Position numbers and translations under genes: made by a program
The notes under the pieces: generated by a model
What the model was told of the DNA's origin: nothing
What the model saw: only the letters and a program-made list of their open reading frames with translations
The model's database searches: none
Origin: Sphaeroforma arctica JP610
Taxonomy: Eukaryota > Opisthokonta > Ichthyosporea > Ichthyophonida
Length of the DNA stretch: 29,851 nucleotides
NCBI RefSeq assembly: GCF_001186125.1
Contig: NW_014040038.1
Coordinates: 10,646-40,496 of the forward strand
Direction of reading: 5' to 3'
Shown here: positions 21,842-29,851 of the stretch, one piece after another
Numbering within the stretch: the stretch's first letter is position 1
How the letters are laid out: the number at the start of each line of letters is the position of its first letter

Positions 21842-22310
21842 ATTGCGTGGAATAAAGCTGGCCCACACTCGTTGTGGTAATATGGGCTGAGCCAGTCTGC
21901 GATATTTTGAACGTGATACCAAGAAGGGTGAGGTTGTCGTTCGCAATTCTTTTTTGAAGCGAAGTTGGAGGCTGCCCGATACTACACCACACAACTGATG
22001 TATTTGCGATATCCTGGCTAGCCATAGCGGGAAGTATCATAGGTAGTACGTGCTACTACTGATCTAGTTATGATGTATTGCGTGGAATAAAGCTGGCCCA
22101 CACTCGTAGTGGTAATCTGGGCTGAGTCAGTCTGAGATATTTTGAACGTGATACCAAGAAGGGTGAGGTTGTCGTCCGCGATTCTGTTTTGGAGCGAAGT
22201 TGGAGGCTGCCCGATACTGTACCACACAACTGATGTATTTGAGATATCCTGGCTAGCCATAGCGGGAAGTATCACAGGTGGTACGTGCTACGGCTGGTCT
22301 AGTTGTGATG
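21842..22310. repeat. 235-bp tandem duplication, two copies, open on minus strand
   Basis: Units start at 21842 and 22077 with ATTGCGTGGAATAAAGCTGG and differ at about 19 positions (8%). Both keep an open minus-strand frame reading NTSVVW, then SIGQPPTSLQ, then DNLTLLGITFKISQT. About six residues differ between the copies, so constraint is not obvious. I do not recognise the peptide. It could be part of a larger decayed gene or of the retroelement upstream. Confidence 0.85.
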
Positions 22311-24101
22311 CGGATGCTATTACAGCCAACCTACATCAAAGTCTATGGGTGGCTGGTTGAATTCTTCTCGAAGATTGTCATGTCACGTTTTTCATTCTAC
22401 CTCGATGAAAACTCTCTGCGAACACCGACCTTGTCGGATGATTATCACGCATATTTTCCATGCCCACATCGGCTATATGCCGTATTTATTTTTGGTGTAC
22501 AAAACTACCGCTCTTTGGTCTTGTAAACAATGCTCGACGGTGTATGTTGTCCTTTATTTATATTCTGCATTGGTGCGATTTCCGATACATATAAACGGTG
22601 GTATCCATTTTTTTTTGTTCTTTAATCTAGAGGTGGCGGGTTTTGCAAACGGTGCCACGCCGCGAGCCTGCTTATTATGAAGCGGATATTGCAAGACTCC
22701 TGAACTTGGCTTGATAGATAATCTGGGCCAACGTTATATACCAGGTGTTTATGAGCTGCACAAAGACATCCGTGTCTAACATATGTCAAAGTAAACATCT
22801 ATTTCTTACAAACATTAGGTATGTGGTTGGACGCAAAGTACAACAATTGATATAGGAACCCTTTTGAATACATAACCCTAGTCCGCGTACAATACATTTC
22901 AAAGCGGACTCTATTCACGCGAGAAATTGCGGTACTCTACACATCTATTTTGTATATTACAAACAATACAATTAAACGGGCCCTGTACATTCCTATCACA
23001 CGGATGCACTGATTGAAATGAGACGTGATCCTGCGTTGGATGAATTAAACTGTATCTTTTTAAAAGGCATGCCGTTACTATTGGAAGAATTCCGGATCTC
23101 CACTTCACAAATGTAATATATAATACCCTGTGGCATAGGTTGCAGACATTGATGACAGCCAAATACAGGATAGTTACACCGTCCAGGAGGTTGTCTGAAA
23201 AGTATATTATACTCAGGCGGCGGCTACTGGTATATATGTCTGCAAAGTAAGTTTCAACGCCATGTATGTCTATTGCGCAAGTTGTACCTCCGGTACAAGA
23301 ACTTTTGCCACAGATTCCTTAATAGTCAATTTTTGAAGTCATCTAATAGTGGATAGTAATAAATAAATAGTCACCTATTCTTTCCAAATAAAAGCAGCAT
23401 GAGGATCAATGAAGTGCGGGTGTCTATAGGCTTAACATTATCCTTGCGCTACAGCTCTTTGTCTGTGAAATGATGTCAGCAAATCTATTTTTTTTCCCCA
23501 ACAGCCTGATTGTCAACGTGTGGATTATTTCATACTATTGATGATAACAACATCGCATCTCATACTGATTTACTACATATTTTTTACCTTCACTTACCGG
23601 ATGATCGCACATTGTGAGGCTGAAGGCTGACTACATAGCTAGATAAGCGATGAGTTGCTATTCGTTCTTCAGACACCAATGACCGATTGGGTTGGACTTG
23701 GGGTTAATTGCTGTAGTGGCCAGGATTTGGGTCGTCAAAATCGGACCAAAAGTATCTGGACTGGATAATTTTCTCACAATATAGACCCTATTTTCTAGTC
23801 GTCGTGTATTGCATTTTGGATGCAACATATTGCTAGCTATAATCGCTTCTGAAAACGTCAAATATAGACAGGCAGTTGAACGACAGTTTCAATTGAAATT
23901 TTGACTTCAAATAGTCCTATTTGGTGAGAGGAACGCAGACTACAAACTCGGTTTCATATCTTCATCGAAATGGCAAAGAAAACAGTACGACACTGAAGTG
24001 TGCGGTGAAGCAAGTACACCCGTTAAACTAGAAAATAAGATACACAAAGCGAAAGCATATGCTTGTAATCAGCTGCACGCGGTCGCGAACATCAAGTAGA
24101 T
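22311..24101. other. No gene seen
   Basis: About 1.8 kb of AT-rich sequence with only short frames on either strand. I see no domains, structural RNA, clear repeats or terminal repeats. It lies between the tandem duplication and the 3' flank of the glycogen synthase gene. Confidence 0.5.
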
Positions 24102-24107
24102 TTTATT
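24102..24107 (-). terminator. Possible polyadenylation signal of glycogen synthase
   Basis: The minus strand reads AATAAA here, about 250 bases after the glycogen synthase stop codon (24354-24356). This is a plausible 3' UTR length, but AATAAA is common by chance in AT-rich DNA. Confidence 0.35.
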
Positions 24108-24353
24108 AATATTATTTGTATACTATAATTCTTTGCTGTTGAATTTTTTTGTGGATGCAAGGCAAAAGCTGTAAGGATGCCTAGACAATTGAACCATCTC
24201 CTATGTATCAACGATTGGTTTGCTATCCCGTGTCGTCTAAGTGTAGCAGGTTTGCCCACAAGGACAACGATTTGGCAACATCCACACGTCCATGCGGTGG
24301 TCAAATATAATTAAGGTAAGGTCCGATAGTTGCCTGGCATGCAGCCATGTTAA

Positions 24354-24515
24354 TTAATGCTGACTCGCATTGAACTCTTTCTGTTCTGTAGTCTGATTGA
24401 GAGCATTTGAATTAAACTCGCGCGCAGCCGCCGCACTCTCATCCTCGTCACTATCATCGTCGTCAATCAAATTCAGCTGAGCCATGGACAGCTTGGGTGA
24501 TTTGGGTGGTTGAAC
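24354..24515 (-). CDS. GYS: Glycogen synthase last exon
   Basis: 162 bp encoding 53 residues and TAA (24354-24356). The acceptor is TTATCAG. It starts [16 protein letters not shown] and continues into an acidic stretch and a polar end. The tail is much shorter than the roughly 100-residue phosphorylated tail of the human muscle enzyme, and one SP site is present. Confidence 0.85.
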   Translation of the reverse strand, partial: VQPPKSPKLSMAQLNLIDDDDSDEDESAAAAREFNSNALNQTTEQKEFNASQH

Positions 24516-27500
24516 CTGATAAGAAATCGCAAGACAAATAAAGTGAGGTGTTAGAGATTGCTATAGTAGCCTGTTAGAGGTTGCTATCCTAGCCAGTGTG
24601 AGATGCAAACGGAGTTTGTTCAGCGCGAGTGTCCCTAACAGCGTGCGCAACATGCTGCTTGCTGTATATCTTACCCCCCCCAACGCTCGGTCAGCATCAG
24701 GTGAAATATTATCTCTCCATTTTATTCTAGTTTACTTATAAGAACAAAAAACTTTTAACCCACACAAGGAGTAGAATATGTTTCTATACTAATAGCAAAA
24801 CGTAACGTACATGACCGGCTCCTGCGTAACATATTGATACAGAGTATATGCAAAAGTGCTAGGTTACACATTATTAAAAAAGAAATCATATTTTATCGGC
24901 GGACGCTTCTAACATGAATAACAACGTAGCCAACCCTAGGACAATCTATTAACAGCAGCCCAGGAGGCACACACTGTATCTCATGATCTAGTGAAACAAC
25001 TCGTCCCATCTAGAATTATTCAAATCTGAAGATGTTAAAACACCTGTAAACCTCGAGCTCAAGTACAGAAGAAAACCAGTGCGGAACAAGCTACTAAACA
25101 CACACACACCTTATCCACTTTGACAGGGGCGGGCGCAGAGTCGTCGCCAAAAGATCTGCGAATGGCAAGATCTCGGGCCTTTTTGTAGTACAAGCCTAGT
25201 TTACCCCAGTCAAGTATATCGGACAGACGCTACAGACAAGGAATACGAGTATGAGTGGAGCTATGAGCATAAGCGTCAGCATGATGTTTGGGCTTAGTAC
25301 AGGCGTTGTATGATTCTCTCGCGTTTCTCGGCTGTGCAATTTAAATTGTACCTATACAACGTGACGTGACATTCGCGCCAGTTCAGGGAATTGGTGTGAT
25401 CCTCGTGTACGTCTGGGCTGTAGTTGGTAGGGCGCTCAGCACCTCATATTAACCGAAACCATAACAAGTCTCAATGAGTCCATTTGGGAAGTACTACGAG
25501 GAGTGTATGCGATACTTTGCGCCGAAATGTATTGTGCTACCTGTACGGATCCCTCCCACCGTCAAAGTGTCCTAGTATGATACTTGAATCTGCCTTCAAA
25601 CGAAGGTGCACTAACGGAAGTATGGTTGATTGCGACAGAAATAGGTACAGTTCAGGATGAATAGGGCTTTAGGAATGGGAAAACGTGCCGTATACGTACA
25701 CATACTAAAGGAAGGATACGTATAACATTGAACCATATCGCATCAGCCTATCTGTGCAAGTCGCAAAATATTGTGTACCTAAACTACACTGACACAAAAC
25801 TCCAAGTTCAAACACACACTAAACATATTACTCATCCTAAAGTAGGTAAAAACTGATGAACAGAATCCACTCCCACCTTTTACCCACCTCATTCCGATTC
25901 CTGAGTTGGATTCGCTGACGCTGCTCCATGACGGTGAAATCATACATAAAGTCTACCAACTGATTTGCCGACTCGTCAGGTGATTTGAACCGGCGGTCAA
26001 CTACATAGATACCGTATGATTCTGCACAGTAAACGTATATAAGACCATAAAGTAGTGAGTAGGAGCAGCAATATGTACATATATACTGTATGATTCTGCA
26101 CAATAAACGCAGCCAAAAAACCATAGAGTATTGAATAGAGCGCAGGAGAAGTAACATGTACATAACTACCGCACACACATCTGCACAGCAAACGCAGCCA
26201 AAAAACCATAGAGTAGTGAATAGAGCGAAGGAGCAACAATACTCACATAGCTACCGTACGAATCTGTACAATAAACGTATTTATTTTAGTGCTATATTTA
26301 TTCATGCACATCTTAAACGGTGTAAATAGGTTGGAGGCGTAATAAAAAACAAACAAACAAATACCGTATAATGCTGAATAATAAACGGATGCGAAGACCG
26401 TCAAAGCTAAGCGAGAATGATGCCGGCGCAATATATTATTCGAATCGTGCACGCTACAGTACAATAAACGTACCAATTCTTCTCAAGGGGTTGTGTACAA
26501 GAACACCTGCATATAGCACAATAAACATAAACGTAATTGGACTAGACAAAAGAGATCGGGTATGCTGACGACCTAGTTTCATACAGAAATAGCGCACGCG
26601 ACTACATTCAAAGAGAGTCAAGCGCATTTTAGAACATATGCATGCCGTGATATCGAATTTAGCATAAATTAAATCAAGAATGATATTGATCCATGCAGAA
26701 GCCAATATCTGAACGGGCATAAACGGAAAGCAAGAAGTATCTTTGTGACATACCTGGCCCAGGTGTGTAGTTTTCTTCAAATAGACTGATATGTTTATAT
26801 GAAGAAATGCATTACATATATATATATACATATACGTATATAGATATATACATACGTATATATATAACATAATAATATAATAATATAACAATATATATAC
26901 ATCTATACCTATACATACATATCCATAGAAACATACAAATGCACACGCACGCATATACGCACACATATACGCACGCATATACGCACACACACATTTATTT
27001 ATACATGAATTTGAATCCATAACAAGCATAGGGTGATAAAGTGACATACCCGGTTCGTGGACGTGTTCCTCCATAAATAGACCGAAACCCGACAAGTTGG
27101 ACGTGATAGAAGGCACTCCCATGACTGTGCATTCCGCCGGTGTGTAGCCCCACGGTTCGTAGTATGAAGGAAACACTCCCATATGACACCCTAAATACGG
27201 TTAGTAAGCAAACAATAACATTCGCATAAGATTAAAATAAGAACATATGCCCTAACCAGCCGACTCTCATAGTATAGCTATAAATAAATCCTGGTCATTT
27301 TAAGTAAGTAACTCCCAGGATGAATGCGGCACGATTTTATGCTACCTCGTGTCCACAAAGTCCAATTACTACTACTACTTTGCCTGATCGAGTAGGACAA
27401 AGTCAAATTACTATTACTCCTTTGCCTGATCGAGTAAGACAAAGTCAAATTACCACTACTACTTGGCCTGATCGAGTAGGACAAAGTCAAATAACCACTA

Positions 27501-27646
27501 CTACTTGGCCTGATCGAGTAGGACAAAGTCAAATAACCACTACTACTTGGCCTGATCGAGTAGAGCCAAAGTGCACTCCTAAAAACATTGTGCACAATGC
27601 CAACTCACGGAACGATCCCACTGGGGGTAGTGTTGTATGTAGTCGT

Positions 27647-27688
<42 letters not shown>

Positions 27689-28982
27689 GTATATACACAC
27701 ATACATATATTCAGCCATAATACACACACACATACATACATACATACATACATACATACGCATACACACACACACACAAACATACATACACACACGCAAA
27801 TATAGATATAGATATAGATATATATATCCCGCGTCCTGATTTATCGTCGGAGATTATATCATTCGGGCGTAACCTATTGCTTCATTATAAATCAGCCATC
27901 ACAGTAAAAGGTACGAAGCTATGCTATAGCACCACGTAACTCCTTCAACTGATATGCAATACTTATCGACTAGGTTATAAATACTCAGCTCATACAATAT
28001 TTAAGAATAGGTTGTATTTATTCATCAATGTTCCAATGAACGACAGGCGTGCGTAGCAACCAACTAGACGCTCTGCCCCTAGCAACGCGCAGTGAACAAC
28101 GTGTGATGTAAACACATTTGTATGCCACACGTTCTTATTCGAACATAACTATAAAAACCACTAATTAACTATGAACCAAGCATACATACCTCGAACAAAC
28201 AGAGATATAAAAACCACTAATTAATTATGAACCAAGCATACATACCTCGAACAAACAGAAATATAAAAACCACTAATTAATTATGAACCAAGCATACATA
28301 CCTCGAACAAAGTCATCGTAGTCTAATGGCAGTAGGGGTGATGTGGACTTGACAAACTCTGGATGGAAGATCACCTTAACTCGGTCGTCTTTTCTATTGA
28401 GTAGCTGAAGCATACACAAACACAGGATATAAGATAAGAGAGCCTATTGTTAGGAAATACACACACAGACGTTTATAATACCAAAAATGAAATGGAAATT
28501 ATATAATACGTTCACACATATGGAAAGACAAATTCTGCGGGATGGTCTAAAATATGTTATTCTTGGAGTCCCACTAGCAAAATATTCATTCGGTACACCA
28601 CGTTAAATTTATACAATATGAGTATATATACAGACACAGACACAGACTCAGAAACATATATACATACATACATATATACATGAATACATACATACACAAA
28701 CTTATATAATCTCGAAGCCAGTACGTTGAGCGAACTACCGATAAGCAAGAAGAAACTCTCGATCTTAATTTCTGCAAGGACTTCATCAGACACAGACACA
28801 GACACAGACACAGACACACCTGACATTTCCTCAGCGCATTCATGACATCGTCTTTGGCATCGTTGATAAGGTTGTGCGTGACCACAGGTGGGTCTGAGCT
28901 ACGCTGCATGGCATACAGACACTTCTTCATACGCAACTCGTCTTGTCGCGTCATAATCTGATCTTTGGGGGTGATTTCGCCT
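24354..28982 (-). CDS. GYS: Glycogen synthase (GT3), C-terminal 273 residues, six exons; N-terminus beyond window
   Basis: It transfers glucose from UDP-glucose to the non-reducing ends of glycogen in the cytosol. The exons encode, in order, [11 protein letters not shown] then [94 protein letters not shown] and a short tail. These align almost without gaps with animal and yeast enzymes. The two glutamates of the E-x7-E retaining-GT motif (EPWGYTPAE) are present. So is the arginine-rich helix that binds glucose-6-phosphate, which implies allosteric control. The tail is short and acidic ([11 protein letters not shown]) with PPKSPKLS, a possible phosphorylation site. Introns of 415, 1111, 1028, 658 and 594 bp all have GT-AG ends and keep frame. 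The 870 bases upstream show no clear further exon, so the first 400 or so residues lie outside. Confidence 0.95.
24545..24597. repeat. Short tandem duplication in last intron
   Basis: Two imperfect 24-bp units, GTTAGAGATTGCTATAGTAGCC and GTTAGAGGTTGCTATCCTAGCC, lie just upstream of the last exon in the transcript. No function is suggested. Confidence 0.75.
25110..25229 (-). CDS. GYS: Glycogen synthase exon e
   Basis: 120 bp, exactly 40 codons in phase 0: [20 protein letters not shown] through APAPVKVDK. The acceptor is CTGTAG and the donor GTGTGTGTG lies in a short (GT)n run. It ends the conserved fold and begins the variable tail. Confidence 0.94.
25888..26021 (-). CDS. GYS: Glycogen synthase exon d
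   Basis: 134 bp encoding [17 protein letters not shown] through [11 protein letters not shown]. The acceptor is TGTGCAG, the donor GTGGGT, and it ends in phase 0. It holds most of the arginine cluster for glucose-6-phosphate. The acceptor region is repeated several times upstream in the intron. Confidence 0.95.
25997..26280 (-). repeat. About 75-80-bp tandem array repeating the acceptor of exon d
   Basis: Four imperfect units each contain, on the minus strand, a CGTTTA/CGTTTAT tract, then TGTGCAG or TGTACAG and a stretch resembling the first 15-20 bases of exon d (AATCATACGGTATCTATGTAG). The true acceptor is the last unit in transcript order. AG dinucleotides remain in all four. Weaker versions continue to about 26470 (for example ATACCGTATAATGCTGAATAATAAACG). 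Confidence 0.85.
26745..26787 (-). repeat. Decayed copy of exon c end and donor inside the next intron
   Basis: This stretch aligns without gaps with 27041-27083, the last bases of exon c and its donor, at about 27 of 43 positions. The first ten bases (GTGACATACC on the plus strand, covering the donor) and the far end (AAATAGAC) are identical. It lies about 300 bp into the intron. Confidence 0.55.
26811..26995. repeat. AT-rich and (ACGCAT/ACACAT)n simple repeats
   Basis: (TA)n-like sequence at about 26815-26900 is followed by ACATAC/GCACAC alternation to 26995. It lies in the intron before exon d. The open frames through it are products of low complexity. Confidence 0.9.
27050..27190 (-). 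CDS. GYS: Glycogen synthase exon c
   Basis: 141 bp encoding the catalytic [20 protein letters not shown] block through EEHVHEP. The acceptor is ATTTAG, the donor GTATGTCAC, and both ends are phase 1. It contains the E-x7-E pair that handles the donor sugar. Confidence 0.96.
27354..27564. repeat. 42-bp minisatellite, five units, in glycogen synthase intron
   Basis: GATCGAGTAG recurs at 27386, 27428, 27470, 27512 and 27554, exactly 42 bp apart. Units contain GACAAAGTCAAAT and TACTACTTGGCCT. Because 42 is 14 codons, frames stay open through it on both strands (for example [14 protein letters not shown]). No start context, homology or conservation supports a real protein. It lies in the 1.1-kb intron. 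Confidence 0.96.
27648..27830. repeat. (CA)n, (TA)n, (ACAT)n and (GATATA)n microsatellites
   Basis: A dense cluster: (CA)n at 27650-27676, TATA repeats to 27695, (ACAT)n and (CA)n at 27720-27795, and GATATA repeats to 27828. It lies in the same intron as the minisatellite. Frames through it encode only Thr-His or Cys-Val runs. Confidence 0.95.
28150..28312 (-). repeat. 56-bp tandem triplication spanning exon b donor
   Basis: Units start at 28150, 28206 and 28262 (TATAAAAACCACTAATTAA). Each contains CCTCGAACAAA, which on the minus strand is TTTGTTCGAG followed by GTATGTATGC, so each holds the last ten bases of exon b and a strong donor. Only two or three positions differ among the units, so the expansion is recent. 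Confidence 0.97.
28302..28404 (-). CDS. GYS: Glycogen synthase exon b
   Basis: 103 bp encoding [17 protein letters not shown] through LDYDDFVR plus one base. The acceptor is TTCAG and the donor is G followed by GTATGT (phase 1). This donor, with the last ten exon bases, is repeated twice more downstream in the intron. Confidence 0.94.
28626..28818. repeat. (CAGACA)n and (ATAC)n microsatellites around exon a donor
   Basis: CAGACA repeats lie at about 28629-28650 and again at 28789-28818, with ATACATAC runs between. The second tract touches the donor of exon a. The same hexamer reappears at 29826-29846. Confidence 0.93.
28820..28982 (-). CDS. GYS: Glycogen synthase exon a
   Basis: Encodes [20 protein letters not shown] through NALRKCQ. 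The acceptor is CAG before 28982 (an alternative AG gives a start at 28980), and the donor GTGTGT follows 28820. It ends in phase 0. The donor runs straight into a (TGTCTG)n repeat. Homologous human residues surround MKRAIFATQRQ. The upstream acceptor choice is the least certain boundary. Confidence 0.88.
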
Positions 28983-29039
28983 CTGTTTGTGTGTGCACAA
29001 GACATGGTAGAAAATTCAGGGTGTGTGTGCGTATGTTTC

Positions 29040-29290
29040 GGCTATGACTTGAGGATTTAGAGTGAATGTACGCAGTTTGCTACAGTGCAATTTGGCTTGC
29101 CGCGTCATAACGTCCTCTTTTCTGTGAGGGAGCATTCGCCTGTTTATATGATATAAAGCACAATAGTATATACCTCCAGCTCTTAACCTCGTGATCAAGT
29201 GTGTGGCTGTATATTTAGGGGTGGATGTACGCAGCAGTTTCTTCCAGTAAAACTCGTCTTTCTCTCTCTCTCGCGTGTACGGGAAGCAAA
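29040..29290 (-). repeat. Two decayed repeats resembling the start of exon a
   Basis: Copy B (about 29040-29140) shares CTTGCCGCGTCATAA and ATTCGCCTGTTT with the acceptor and start of exon a (CTTGTCGCGTCATAA, TTTCGCCTCTGTTT). Copy C (about 29205-29290) shares ATTTAGGGGTGGATGTACGCAG with copy B and AACTCGTCTT with exon a. They lie upstream of exon a in transcript order, where intron is expected. I cannot exclude that part of copy C (frame EKDEFYWKKLLR) is a real exon. Confidence 0.5.
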
Positions 29291-29509
29291 TTAGAGATGA
29301 ACAAGCGTACACAGGCACCGCTGTACGCTTGATAGAGAACAAATATTGAAGACTCCAATTCTCTTAGCACAGTATGTCTTGTGTCCACTTTGGGAAGGTA
29401 GAGTCTCTGTACAGATGCGCATTAAGTCTAATAGGAAGTTCAAAGAGTATACTCTTCTGCCCCAGAACACCATCACCTCGGAACCAATCGTATCTTGCGG
29501 ACGCTAAGA

Positions 29510-29851
29510 AACAAACAAACAAACATACAACACACACACACACGCACACGCACATATATATAGTCACATGCACAGACACATGCACAGCATAAATATACAC
29601 TCGTGTATTTCAATAAAAACAAAACACCTGATAATGCATAGGTATACCTAAAAGAGAACTGGAACTCAATCGCATCTTTCAGAATCTTCAATACACAGTA
29701 TATACACGCGCATGCACACAACACACACACACAAACACACAAACATATATATATACCTATATACAAATACACTTAGTTACACAATTAAACAGTACGAAAT
29801 ACATGACTGTACACATATATATTCACACAGACACAGACACAGACATATATA
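29510..29851. repeat. (CA)n, (AT)n and (CAGACA)n microsatellites
   Basis: Short (AAAC)n and (CA)n at 29510-29555, (CA)n/(TA)n at 29705-29762, and (CAGACA)n with TATATA at the end of the window. The stretch probably lies in an upstream intron of glycogen synthase. No exon is recognised with confidence. Confidence 0.9.

Noticed and set aside
26022-26178. In-frame open extension of exon d into the intron
   Set aside because: It consists of the decoy acceptor array; conserved protein similarity begins exactly at the 26021 acceptor.
27354-27564. CRISPR-like regular repeats
   Set aside because: There are no unique spacers between constant repeats; the whole 42-bp unit repeats, and it lies in a eukaryotic intron.
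27648-27830. Open frames made of Thr-His, Cys-Val or Tyr-Ile runs
   Set aside because: Produced by (CA)n and (TA)n microsatellites.
29640-29720. Possible upstream glycogen synthase exon (minus-strand frame with LKILKDAIEFQFSF then a GT)
   Set aside because: It does not align with any part of glycogen synthase, and the frame runs into microsatellite sequence.

Overview
The window reads as nuclear DNA of a unicellular eukaryote. Its only clear host gene is the 3' part of a GT3-type (animal/fungal/amoebozoan) glycogen synthase on the minus strand, split by five GT-AG introns of about 0.4-1.1 kb. The rest is mobile-element and virus-derived sequence, most of it decayed. GT3 glycogen synthase, large microsatellite-rich introns, chromoviruses and a large-DNA-virus polymerase together suit an opisthokont protist such as an ichthyosporean, but no gene here fixes the species. 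There is one 20-N assembly gap (13296-13315).

Layout. (1) 1-10154: two related Ty3/gypsy (chromovirus) elements, one inside the other. The inner element (597-9379) has two LTRs about 6% apart, an ATCA target duplication, a leader of about 2.6 kb, gag, protease, RT, RNase H, integrase and a chromodomain-like tail. Its host is an older copy of the same family, present as 1-596 and 9380-10154, which stops abruptly at about 10154. (2) About 10155-17340: an island of a different kind. It has a hairpin, a 112-bp tandem repeat, unidentified coding remnants, and a broken family B DNA polymerase resembling those of large DNA viruses (minus strand, 13995-17312). A segment with polymerase motif A is present twice, each copy ending in the same hexanucleotide repeat. 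(3) 17340-24350: gene-poor, with an old solo LTR of the same chromovirus family (18271-18578), a decayed retroelement with gag-like and RNase H-like parts (about 19763-21560), and two tandem duplications (19546-19760; 21842-22310). (4) 24354 to the end: the glycogen synthase 3' half (six exons, 273 residues), whose introns carry many microsatellites and a 42-bp minisatellite.

The most unusual pattern is in the glycogen synthase gene. At four of its exon-intron boundaries the junction (splice site plus neighbouring exon bases) recurs one to three times inside the intron. These copies range from nearly perfect (a 56-bp unit present three times over one donor) to decayed (about 63% identity). 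They look like intron growth by tandem duplication across splice junctions, leaving decoy splice sites.

The virus and LTR-element parts are fossils. They are described by extent, family and parts only.
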